Source: Protofrankia sp963555915 (GTDB lineage Bacteria; Actinomycetota; Actinomycetes; Frankiales; Frankiaceae). Taken from it: a stretch of 13,314 nucleotides of DNA. The DNA lies in NCBI RefSeq assembly GCF_963555915.1, contig NZ_CAUVXL010000114.1:1-13314 (forward strand), read 5' to 3'. The stretch's first letter is position 1; each line of letters opens with the position of its first letter. Both the position numbers and the translations under genes were made by a program. Of the stretch, positions 5,765 to 13,261 are shown one piece after another. The notes below the pieces were generated by a model. The model was not told the DNA's origin. It ran no database searches and saw only the letters and a list, made by a program, of their open reading frames with translations.

Positions 5765-8700
5765 ATGACGGCACCCCGGCGACCACCGCTCGGTGACCTG
5801 GCGGGGATGGGTGCGCGGGCGGTACTGGTGGGAACAAGCCGGCACACCGACGCGTCGGGCCTGCCGGATCTGCCGTCGGTGGCCACCACGGTCGAGGATC
5901 TGCGGCGGGCACTCGAAGAGGTGTGCGGCATGGAGCCCGCACACATCCGCACCATCATCGACCCCGCCGACGAAGGCGCTGTGCTCGACGCGGTGGAGGA
6001 GATCGCCGCACAGGCCACCGGCGTCGTTCTCTTCTACTTCGCGGGGCACGGCCTGCTCGGGCCAGGGGATCGGCTCTACCTGGCCACGCATGCCAGCCTC
6101 GCTGGAGACCGGATCGCCCGGTCGGCCTCCTATCAGACCATCCGCGACATTCTCGCGGACCTGCCCGCCAGCACCGTGGTCATGCTCGACTGCTGCTTTT
6201 CCGGGCTGGCGGCCGCGACCGGCCGCGACCGCCAACGGGATCCCTACGCCTCCGCCCGGCCACGCGGCAGCTACCTGCTGACCTCGGCGTCCCACTACGC
6301 GGTCTCCTATGCTCCGCCGGGCGAGCGCCACACCCTGTTCACCGGCGAGCTGTTGCGGCTCCTGCACGAGGGTGACCCCGCCGGCCCGGTCCGGTTGACC
6401 CTCGACCACGTCTACGGCTACCTCGACCGGCGCCTGCAGGACGCGGCGGCCCGGCCGCACCGGCAGAGCGACGGCAGGGCCGGGGAACTCGTCCTTGCCT
6501 CCAATCCCGCCTACCAGCCCGCCCCGGAGCCCGATGACACTTCATTCCAGCCACCTGACGACTCTGCGTGTCCCTATCCGGGGATGGAGCCGTTCCAAGC
6601 GGAGGACCACGAACGGTTCTTCGGCAGGGAGGATGTCGTCCAGCGCCTGCTGGGCGAGGTCACCGGGAGCGATACCGGTCACCGTCCAGTGGTGCTCGTG
6701 GGGTCCTCCGGGGTGGGCAAGTCCTCGATCCTGCGTGCCGGGCTGCTGGCCGGCCTGGACCGCCGGCACGATGCGGACCGGACGAGTCCCTGGCCGGCGG
6801 TGCTGCTGGCGGCGCCGGGAGCCCAGCCGCTGCAGGCTCTCGCCGAACGGCTGACGGCGGCCACCGGGAAGCCTCTGGATGAGGTGGAACGGCATCTGCT
6901 GGCCGGACGGTTGCCCAGCATCGCGGAGCGGTCCGGCGGCTGCGCGGTACTCGTCGTCGACCAGTTCGAGGAGGTCTTCACCCGGTGCCCGGACGAGGAT
7001 CAGCGGACGCGATTCATCCATGTGCTGTGCGCCGGTTCCGACACCGGCCCGGACCGTACGCGGGTGGTGCTCGGGCTCCGCGCGGACCACTACGGCAACT
7101 GCCTGGCATATCCCGAACTGGTCCGCGCTCTGCGGGACGGCCAGGTGACGGTACCGCCCCTGGACGATGCCGGGCTACGGGCGGCCATCGAACGCCCGGC
7201 GCAGGCAGGCGGCCTGGTCCTGCAGCCTGGTCTGACCGATCTCCTGCTGCGGGACCTGCGTGAGGGCGGGAGTTCCGGCCTGGGCACAGCTCTGCCGTTC
7301 CTGGCCCACGCGCTGCGCGCCACCTGGACCAGGCGCAGCGGTCGCACCCTGACTCTCGCCGGCTATCAGGCCACCGGTGGGATCTGGCGGTCCGTCACCC
7401 GCACCGCCGAGGAGATCCACGACACGCTGTCCGAACCGGGCCGGCTGGCCCTGCGGGACCTGCTGTTACACATGGTTCATCTCAGCGACAGCGACAGCGA
7501 CAGCGGCAGCGACAGCGGCAGCGACAGCGGCAGCGGTGGGGAGGCGGTGCGACGCCGCGTCGACCTACGAGAGATGACCCACGGCCGTTCCAACGTGGAG
7601 CGCCAGATCATCACCCTGGTGTGCGACCGATTGGCGCAGGCCCGGCTGGTCACCGTCGATGACGGCGGGGCGCAGCTCTCCCACGAGGCTCTGCTGCGCG
7701 CCTGGCCCCGGCTGCGCCGATGGCTCGACGAGGATCGCGCCGGGCTGGTCATCCGTCAGCAACTGGCCGATGCGACGGACGCCTGGCAGCGTGCCAGTCG
7801 TGATCCGGCATTCTGTCATCGCGGCGTCCGGCTGGCTGCGGCCCGCGAGTGGGCCGCCGACGCGCGGCATGAGCGCCTGCTGCGGATGGCCGACCGGGAA
7901 TTCCTCGACGCCAGCATCCGAGCGGAACAGGCCGAACAGGCTCGGGAACGCCGGCGGGTCCGCCGGCTGCGACAGATCCTCGCCGGCCTGGCGTTCGCTC
8001 TGTGTCTGACGGTGCTGGCCGCCGCAGTGGCGTTCCAGCAACGCTCCAGCGCACAGCGCAACCTCCGGGCGGCGACCGTCCGCCAGCTTCAGGCGGCGGC
8101 CATCTCGGCTACCGGCACCGAGCCACGGTCCGCGCTGCTGCTCGCGGTGGAGGCATTCCGACGGGACCCGTCGCAGACCAGCCGGGCGGCCCTGCTCGAC
8201 GTCCTGGCAGGTACCCAGTTCTCCGGAGCCATTGAGAACCTGCCGAACGTCGTCGGCACGGTGACCTACAGTGGGGACGGCCGGATCCTGGTCATCGGCA
8301 CCGGTGACGGCACGGCACAGGTGTGGGACGTCTCCCAACCTGATCATCGCCGCAAGCTCACCGACGTGGTGGCGCACGGGCAGCCCGTGTTCACCCAGGG
8401 GGTGATGGCGTCCTGGCTCGACGACGGCGGGCACCTGCTGTATCTGCTCGGCCAGGACGGTGTCATGGGGATGTTCGACCTGGCGGACCCCGCGCATCCC
8501 GTCGGCCTGGGAACCGTCCACGGGATCGCGGGAAACGGCCGGGCTGCGGGGGTCATCCAGGCTGCGGGTTTCAGCCCCGATGGGCACACGCTGGTCGCAT
8601 CCGATCTCGGAGTGCTCTCGCTGTGGGCGGTGGGTGCGCGGCCCTCGGACGTGACGCGCCTGGTCCAGTTACCGCGACACGACACCGGCCCGCTCAACGC

Positions 8701-10360
8701 GGCCGCCTTCTCCCCCGACAGGCGGCTGCTGGCCCTCGGCTGGCAGGACGGAACCACCGAGGTGTGGAACATCACGGACCGCTCCCACCCGCTCCGGCAG
8801 GCTGTCCTCACCCCGGCCGGCCTCACCCCGGCCGGCCGCCCCGCGGTACTGTCTGCCGCCTTCAGCACCGACGGGCGGACCCTGGCCACCGGAGCGGACG
8901 ACGCGCAGGCACGGCTGTGGGATCTGACGGACCCCACCCACCCACGCCAGAGCGCAGGCCTGAGCGGTCACGGTGGCGCGGTCCGCGCGGTCGCCTTCAG
9001 CCCCGACGGCAGGAGCCTGGCCACCGGCAGCACGGATCGCACGATCGCGCTGTGGGATGTCGCTTCTCCTGCGACGTCCGTGCGCACCGCCACCTTCACC
9101 GGACATCAGAACCTGATCAAGGCGGTGAGTTTCGCGCCGGACGGCGCCACCCTGGCCACCGGCGGCAATGACGACACGGTGCTGTTCTGGTCACTGGCCG
9201 ACCGTCTGACTCCAACACGGTCGGCACAACCGATCGTCGGAACCACCCTGTTCTTACAGAGCCCCTACACGCCGCTGCGCTTCTCGACCCTCGACCCGAC
9301 CGGAACGCTGCTGGCGGCCTGGGGCGCCGGCGGTCGGCCGGTGTTGATGTACCTGACAGGTCCGTCAGCCGGTCGCGACGCCGGTACCGTCGACGTCCCG
9401 GACAGCCCGCAGGTGGTCTTCGCGCCGGACGGCCGCGCCGTCGCCACCGCCGCCCGCGACGGGACCGTGACCGTCTGGGACGTCTCCGACCCCGCATCGC
9501 CGGTGTCGACCGCACAGTTCCGCATCTCCGACGGTGCTGGCACCGTCGCGTACATGGCGCTGTCCCCCGACAACGCACTCCTTGCCGTCAGCAGCGCTGC
9601 GGGACCAACGACCATCTGGGACATCTCCGACCGACGCCACCCCGTCCAGGCGTCATCCCTCACTGCGAACGGGACCGCGAACTGCGCCGTGACATTCAGA
9701 CCGCGAGGGCGCATCCTCCTGTGCGGTGCCCACCTGTACGACCTCACCGATCTCCGCCATCCGAAGCCGCTGGGCACCCTCGTGGACCCAGACCATCCCC
9801 GGCTGCCCGTCTCCGGTACCGCCCGTTTCTCCCCTGATGGGAACACCCTGGTGGCCGCCTTTCTTAAGGACACCTACGTATTCGACGTATCCGACGTGTC
9901 CGCTACGGCCGCACCACGGTTCCGGGTGAAAATCAGCAGCGGCGTGCCGATACCTGCCATTGCGTTCAGCCCGGACGGACGGATCCTCGCCACTGTCGGC
10001 GGCGGTGACGAAGTAGTGCTGTGGGACATGACCTTCACCTCCGCACCCCACCGGGTCACGGCGGTGACCTTACAGACCTATCCGCGTGGCGTGGCATTCT
10101 CCGAAACCGGTGACACGCTGACCACATACGATGAATACGGCAACGTGGTCAGGTGGAACATCGCCTCGCTGCGCGCCACGGTGACGGACCCGGTGGCCCG
10201 CGCCTGTCGCCTGGCCGGGGCCAACCCGACCCAGACGGAATGGTCGGTCATGGCCCCCGGCGTCACCTTCGACCGTGTGTGCCCGACTCTCCCCGAAGCA
10301 CCGTCGCCACCCAGTTTTCCGGTCTTGTTCCCATCAACGCCAATACCGGCGGGCAACTGA
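5765..10360 (+). CDS. Caspase-like protease - nSTAND1 NTPase - transmembrane - WD40 repeat protein
   Basis: This giant predicted conflict effector has 1,531 residues from ATG 5765. Residues ~15-255 form a Peptidase_C14 caspase fold with catalytic His95 in FAGHG and catalytic Cys in LDCCFSG (probably Cys144). PYPGMEPF...FFGRE (270-289) is the nSTAND1 entry motif, followed by Walker A GSSGVGKS (313-320) and Walker B LVVDQFEE (396-403). A Ser-Asp-Gly repeat interrupts the region after the NTPase at 574-592. One membrane helix (~738-757) follows a basic, coiled-coil-like stretch. From ~825 onward, about 14 WD-like repeats (VWDVS, LWDLT, LWDVA, IWDIS, LWDMT, RWNIA and others) fit two seven-bladed propellers. 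The ACRLAGxNPTxTEW...CP tail is typical of nSTAND1-WD40 proteins. I infer that the propellers sense a trigger, the STAND domain oligomerises, and the caspase cleaves a target. AAAGG nine bases before ATG 5765 favours this start; in-frame GTG 5744 is possible, but AGGGG is only one base away from it. Confidence 0.93.
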   Translation: MTAPRRPPLGDLAGMGARAVLVGTSRHTDASGLPDLPSVATTVEDLRRALEEVCGMEPAHIRTIIDPADEGAVLDAVEEIAAQATGVVLFYFAGHGLLGPGDRLYLATHASLAGDRIARSASYQTIRDILADLPASTVVMLDCCFSGLAAATGRDRQRDPYASARPRGSYLLTSASHYAVSYAPPGERHTLFTGELLRLLHEGDPAGPVRLTLDHVYGYLDRRLQDAAARPHRQSDGRAGELVLASNPAYQPAPEPDDTSFQPPDDSACPYPGMEPFQAEDHERFFGREDVVQRLLGEVTGSDTGHRPVVLVGSSGVGKSSILRAGLLAGLDRRHDADRTSPWPAVLLAAPGAQPLQALAERLTAATGKPLDEVERHLLAGRLPSIAERSGGCAVLVVDQFEEVFTRCPDEDQRTRFIHVLCAGSDTGPDRTRVVLGLRADHYGNCLAYPELVRALRDGQVTVPPLDDAGLRAAIERPAQAGGLVLQPGLTDLLLRDLREGGSSGLGTALPFLAHALRATWTRRSGRTLTLAGYQATGGIWRSVTRTAEEIHDTLSEPGRLALRDLLLHMVHLSDSDSDSGSDSGSDSGSGGEAVRRRVDLREMTHGRSNVERQIITLVCDRLAQARLVTVDDGGAQLSHEALLRAWPRLRRWLDEDRAGLVIRQQLADATDAWQRASRDPAFCHRGVRLAAAREWAADARHERLLRMADREFLDASIRAEQAEQARERRRVRRLRQILAGLAFALCLTVLAAAVAFQQRSSAQRNLRAATVRQLQAAAISATGTEPRSALLLAVEAFRRDPSQTSRAALLDVLAGTQFSGAIENLPNVVGTVTYSGDGRILVIGTGDGTAQVWDVSQPDHRRKLTDVVAHGQPVFTQGVMASWLDDGGHLLYLLGQDGVMGMFDLADPAHPVGLGTVHGIAGNGRAAGVIQAAGFSPDGHTLVASDLGVLSLWAVGARPSDVTRLVQLPRHDTGPLNAAAFSPDRRLLALGWQDGTTEVWNITDRSHPLRQAVLTPAGLTPAGRPAVLSAAFSTDGRTLATGADDAQARLWDLTDPTHPRQSAGLSGHGGAVRAVAFSPDGRSLATGSTDRTIALWDVASPATSVRTATFTGHQNLIKAVSFAPDGATLATGGNDDTVLFWSLADRLTPTRSAQPIVGTTLFLQSPYTPLRFSTLDPTGTLLAAWGAGGRPVLMYLTGPSAGRDAGTVDVPDSPQVVFAPDGRAVATAARDGTVTVWDVSDPASPVSTAQFRISDGAGTVAYMALSPDNALLAVSSAAGPTTIWDISDRRHPVQASSLTANGTANCAVTFRPRGRILLCGAHLYDLTDLRHPKPLGTLVDPDHPRLPVSGTARFSPDGNTLVAAFLKDTYVFDVSDVSATAAPRFRVKISSGVPIPAIAFSPDGRILATVGGGDEVVLWDMTFTSAPHRVTAVTLQTYPRGVAFSETGDTLTTYDEYGNVVRWNIASLRATVTDPVARACRLAGANPTQTEWSVMAPGVTFDRVCPTLPEAPSPPSFPVLFPSTPIPAGN
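7484..7537 (+). repeat. In-frame 6-bp tandem repeat encoding Ser-Asp/Ser-Gly in the caspase-STAND protein
   Basis: Nine consecutive hexamers read AGCGAC three times, then AGCGGC alternating with AGCGAC, ending in AGCGGT. They encode SDSDSDSGSDSGSDSGSG. Because the unit is a multiple of three, copy-number changes keep the frame. The repeat falls between the NTPase core and the following helical region, where relatives usually have only a short loop. Confidence 0.9.
8807..8836 (+). repeat. 15-bp perfect tandem duplication inside a WD40 repeat
   Basis: CTCACCCCGGCCGGC occurs twice back to back (8807-8821, 8822-8836), giving LTPAGLTPAG in a loop between WD40 strands. The copies are identical at the DNA level, suggesting a recent slippage duplication that leaves the frame intact. 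Confidence 0.88.
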
Positions 10361-10468
10361 AACGAGCCAGCACCGTGCGGATGCCCGCAGCCTCGGGTTG
10401 AAAGCAGCACAATCGGGCAGCACCCTTGGAACAGTGCCGCGGAGTCCTGCCTGCGAGGATCCCGAGCG
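10361..10468. other. Intergenic gap between the caspase-STAND and phosphatase genes
   Basis: These 108 bases hold no gene and no clear terminator. GAGGA at 10455-10459 is the probable ribosome site for the phosphatase gene. No convincing promoter was seen, so read-through from the upstream gene and a separate promoter both remain possible. Confidence 0.45.
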
Positions 10469-12628
10469 ATGGCCGCGGCGAGGGTGAGATGCGCGCCGAT
10501 GGACACCGACCCGGACGGCACTGAAACGGACAGCACTGAAACGGACAGCACCGAGACGGCAGTGCTCAAAGACTGGACGCTGGCCCAACTCCCGATCCCG
10601 GTGGCGATCTACAACCATGAGGCGCGGCTTGTGGGAGTCAACGAGGCGATGACCCGCGTGATGGGAAGGACGGAAGAGGAGATGCGCGGGCTGCGCCTGC
10701 GGGAAATGGAATCCGATCCTCCCTTTGAGGAGGTCGACAAGCTGCAGGAACAGGTGCTGCGGACCGGGGAGATGATGCGCCAAGAAGACTACAACCGTGC
10801 TCCCGGCGAGGCCCGCGAGCATGGCTGGTCCGTATTCATTTTCCCGCTGAAGGATCAGGACGGCCAGGTGCACGGCGTTTCCGCCGCGGTACTCGACTAC
10901 ACCGAACAGTACTGGGCCCGGCGTCGACTGGCCATCGTGAACGAAGCCAGCACCCGCATCGGCAGCACCCTGGACGTGACCCGCACCGCCCAGGAACTGG
11001 CGGACGTCGCCGCCGGCCGATTTGCCGATTTCGTCAGCGTCGACCTGCTGGACTCCATCGTCCACGGCGAGGAACCGACGCTCGGTCCGGTCACCGGCCC
11101 CGTCGTGCTGCGCCGGGTCGCACAGCAGTCCGTCCTGGCAGGCTGCCCCGAGTCGGCGGTCACCCCGGGAGCGACCGAATCCCACCCCGAATACTCGCTC
11201 CTGGCGCGGACCCTGGCCACCGGCCTGGCCTCACGGCATGCCGTCGATGACCCCGACATCCGCAGGTGGACGGCGCATTTGCGGGCCCGCGTCCGGAGCA
11301 TCCGCCAGTACGGCATCCACTCGGTGATGGCCGCGCCGCTGCGGGCCCGCGGCACCACCCTGGGCGTCGTGATGTTCCTGCGCCATCGCACCCCGGACCC
11401 GTTCGACGACGACGACATCCTGCTCGCCGAGGAGATCACCGCACGAGCGGCCGTGGCAGTGGACAACGCCCGCCGCTACTCTCGTGAGCGCACGACCGCA
11501 CTCGCCCTGCAACGCAGCATGCTCCCGCGGCGGATACCCCAGCCGGCGGCCCTGGACATCGCCTCCCGCTACCTGCCTGCCGACTCCCAAGCGGGCGTGG
11601 GCGGCGACTGGTTCGACGTGATTCCGCTGTCCGGCGCCCGGGTCGCTCTGGTCGTCGGTGACGTCGTCGGCCACGGCGTCCACGCGTCGGCGACCATGGG
11701 ACGTCTGAGCACCGCGGTACGCACCCTCGCCGACATCGACCTGGCCCCCGACGAACTGCTCACCCGCCTCGACGACATCGTCATCCGTCTCGACATCGAG
11801 GAAGGCCCGGCGGCCAGCGACCCCAACGCACCCACCGCCGGGGAAATCGGCGCCACCTGCGTCTACGCGATCTACGACCCCGTCGCCGGCCGCTGCACAC
11901 TGGCCCGCGCCGGCCACCCCGCACCCGCCGTCATCGACCCCGCCGGCGGGGTCGACTTTCCCGAGGTACCCGTCGGCCCCCCACTGGGCCTGGGCGGACT
12001 GCCCTTCGAGTCCACCGAGCTGCACCTGGCGGCAGGAAGCCTGCTCGCCCTCTACACCGACGGCCTGATCGAGGCCGCGGGCCGCGACATCGACCAGGGG
12101 CTGGCACTGCTACGCCACGCGCTGACCCATCCCGCCCCGTCCCTGGAGGACACCTGCGACAACGTGCTGAACGCGCTGCTGGCCGAGCGCCCTACTGACG
12201 ACGTCGCCCTGCTCCTCGCCCGGACGAAAACCCTCGACGCCGATCATGTCGCCACCTGGAGCCTGCCGGCTGAGCCCGCCGTCGTCGCCGACGCCCGCAA
12301 ACAGGCCTCTCACCAACTGACCATCTGGGGACTGGACGATGCCGCATACATCACCGAGCTGGTCGTCAGCGAGCTGGTCACCAACGCCATCCGCTACGGC
12401 GGCGGCCCCATCCAGCTCCGGCTCATCCAGGACAACACCCTCATCTGTGAGGTCTCGGACGCCAGCAACGCCGCCCCCCACCTGCGCCAGGCCCGCGTCT
12501 TCGACGAGGGCGGCCGCGGCCTGCTCCTCGTCGCCCAACTCACCCAACGGTGGGGCACCCGGCAAACCGCCACCGGGAAGACCATCTGGGCCGAACAACC
12601 CCTCCCCTACGCCGAACTCCCCGCATAG
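10469..12628 (+). CDS. PAS-GAF-SpoIIE serine phosphatase with C-terminal RsbW-like ATPase/kinase domain
   Basis: This 719-residue cytoplasmic signalling protein has a PAS-like sensor at ~35-148, a GAF domain at ~155-335, a PP2C-type SpoIIE phosphatase at ~350-588, and a GHKL HATPase of RsbW type at ~598-712. Metal-binding phosphatase residues are visible: Asp380 in VGGDWFDV, Asp398 in GDVVGHG, Asp531 in LYTDG and the TDDVALLL pair (577-578). The ATPase domain keeps its N box (SELVTNAIRYG, Asn639) and a glycine box (DEGGRGLLLV). Such proteins act in partner-switching: the phosphatase dephosphorylates an STAS anti-anti-sigma factor and the RsbW-like domain rephosphorylates it or holds a sigma factor. 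No STAS or sigma gene is in the window. ATG 10469 is preceded by GAGGA with nine-base spacing; ATG 10499 is an alternative with a worse site. Near the N-terminus a TETDS repeat forms an acidic tail. It is transcribed in the same direction as the caspase-STAND gene, 108 bases downstream. Confidence 0.94.
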   Translation: MAAARVRCAPMDTDPDGTETDSTETDSTETAVLKDWTLAQLPIPVAIYNHEARLVGVNEAMTRVMGRTEEEMRGLRLREMESDPPFEEVDKLQEQVLRTGEMMRQEDYNRAPGEAREHGWSVFIFPLKDQDGQVHGVSAAVLDYTEQYWARRRLAIVNEASTRIGSTLDVTRTAQELADVAAGRFADFVSVDLLDSIVHGEEPTLGPVTGPVVLRRVAQQSVLAGCPESAVTPGATESHPEYSLLARTLATGLASRHAVDDPDIRRWTAHLRARVRSIRQYGIHSVMAAPLRARGTTLGVVMFLRHRTPDPFDDDDILLAEEITARAAVAVDNARRYSRERTTALALQRSMLPRRIPQPAALDIASRYLPADSQAGVGGDWFDVIPLSGARVALVVGDVVGHGVHASATMGRLSTAVRTLADIDLAPDELLTRLDDIVIRLDIEEGPAASDPNAPTAGEIGATCVYAIYDPVAGRCTLARAGHPAPAVIDPAGGVDFPEVPVGPPLGLGGLPFESTELHLAAGSLLALYTDGLIEAAGRDIDQGLALLRHALTHPAPSLEDTCDNVLNALLAERPTDDVALLLARTKTLDADHVATWSLPAEPAVVADARKQASHQLTIWGLDDAAYITELVVSELVTNAIRYGGGPIQLRLIQDNTLICEVSDASNAAPHLRQARVFDEGGRGLLLVAQLTQRWGTRQTATGKTIWAEQPLPYAELPA
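10520..10564 (+). repeat. 15-bp tandem repeat encoding Thr-Glu-Thr-Asp-Ser at the phosphatase N-terminus
   Basis: ACTGAAACGGACAGC is repeated exactly at 10520-10534 and 10535-10549, with a third diverged copy (ACCGAGACGGCAGTG) to 10564. The product reads TETDSTETDSTETA just before the PAS-like domain, a Ser/Thr/acidic linker. Copy changes would preserve the frame. Confidence 0.87.
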
Positions 12629-12644
12629 ATGAGGTCTCGTCAAC

Positions 12645-12677
12645 CTGATCCCCAGCTGATCCCCAGCTGATCCCCAG
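12645..12677. repeat. Three perfect 11-bp tandem repeats after the phosphatase gene
   Basis: CTGATCCCCAG occurs at 12645-12655, 12656-12666 and 12667-12677 with no mismatch, starting 17 bases after the phosphatase stop codon. The 11-bp period is close to one DNA helical turn. No function can be assigned; slippage-generated sequence, iterated protein-binding sites and a decayed element are all possible. Confidence 0.9.
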
Positions 12678-12692
12678 CGTCCTAGCAGCACC

Positions 12693-12753
12693 CCTTCGAC
12701 CTGCCGGCCCGCTACCTTTCGATCTGCCGAGCTACGATCTTTCGATCTGCCGA
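12693..12753. repeat. Imperfect 20-23-bp repeats in the convergent intergenic region
   Basis: TTTCGATCTGCCGA occurs exactly twice (12717-12730 and 12740-12753), each preceded by GCTAC. A third, more diverged copy (CTTCGACCTGCCGGCCC) begins near 12695, so the unit is roughly 20-23 bp. With the neighbouring 11-bp repeats it occupies most of the 171 bases between the phosphatase and the convergent VOC gene. No gene, RNA or clear terminator is seen there. Confidence 0.75.
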
Positions 12754-12799
12754 ACCGGCCATCCAAGCCGCACTGCGCATACGACGGCACCCCGACCGG

Positions 12800-13249
12800 T
12801 CATCCGACGGGGAAGTCGGGGACGGTGATCGAGCCGTCCGCCGCGAGCGGGAAGCCCGGGTTGTACGCAATCTCCCAGGCGTGGCCGTCGAGATCGGTGA
12901 AATACCCCGCATAGCCGCCATAGAACGTCTTGGCCGGCGGACGGGTGACCGTGGCCCCTGCCCGCTCCGCCGCCGCGATGAGACCGTCGACCTCCGCCTC
13001 GGACCGAACATTGTGTGCGAGGGCGACACCACTGAAGCCACCTGCCGGCCTGTCCGTGATACTCCCGTTCGTAAAACCGCAGTCGCGCGCGAGTTTGTCA
13101 CGGCCCCAGAGGACCAGCGCGATGCCGCCGGCCTGAAAGAACACGGTCTCTTCGACCTCCTGACCGTGCCAACCCAGCCGCTCATAAAACGCCCGAGCGC
13201 GCCGCACGTCGGCAACGCCCAGTGTGATCAAGCTGACACGCTGCTCCAT
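12800..13249 (-). CDS. VOC-family (glyoxalase/bleomycin-resistance fold) protein
   Basis: This 149-residue protein has the paired beta-alpha-beta-beta-beta layout of the vicinal oxygen chelate superfamily. It opens with RVSLITLGVADVRRARAFYERLGW, has FFQAGGIALVLWGRDKLA in the first module and ends the second with GGYAGYFTDLDGHAWEIAYNPGF, where the glutamate of WEIAYNP is the usual metal ligand. His79 of GVALAHNV may supply another ligand. Members of this fold include glyoxalase I, extradiol dioxygenases and antibiotic-sequestering proteins; this short single-domain type is usually annotated only to superfamily, and I cannot choose a substrate. The gene converges on the phosphatase and shows no link to it. 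ATG at 13249 lacks a good ribosome site, and TAGGCT six bases upstream suggests a leaderless transcript. Confidence 0.9.
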   Translation of the reverse strand: MEQRVSLITLGVADVRRARAFYERLGWHGQEVEETVFFQAGGIALVLWGRDKLARDCGFTNGSITDRPAGGFSGVALAHNVRSEAEVDGLIAAAERAGATVTRPPAKTFYGGYAGYFTDLDGHAWEIAYNPGFPLAADGSITVPDFPVG

Positions 13250-13255
13250 TACTGA

Positions 13256-13261
13256 AGCCTA
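13256..13261 (-). promoter_or_regulatory. Candidate -10 box for the VOC gene (leaderless)
   Basis: On the minus strand TAGGCT (13261-13256) is followed by six bases and then the ATG, placing the predicted transcription start at the start codon. No matching -35 at 16-18 bases was found, so support is modest. Confidence 0.3.

Noticed and set aside
4824..5942. Long minus-strand open frame (372 codons) across the gene-poor region and into the EACC1/caspase genes
   Set aside because: Its left half may include decayed coding sequence, but its right half is antisense to EACC1 and the caspase start, has no family resemblance, and is rich in Pro/Arg/Gly as expected for a shadow frame in GC-rich DNA.
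5099..6460. 453-codon minus-strand open frame antisense to EACC1 and the caspase domain
   Set aside because: The plus-strand products show clear EACC1 and caspase motifs. The antisense translation has no recognisable domain and no plausible ribosome site, so it is a codon-bias shadow.
12110..12790. 226-codon minus-strand frame covering the end of the phosphatase and the repeat region
   Set aside because: It is antisense to the conserved RsbW-like ATPase domain, and its N-terminal part is a translation of the intergenic repeats.
12790..12821. Inverted repeat CCCCGAC...GTCGGGG with an 18-base loop as a terminator for the convergent genes
   Set aside because: The loop is long, there is no T-tract, and the right arm lies inside the VOC coding sequence, so it is probably chance in GC-rich DNA.
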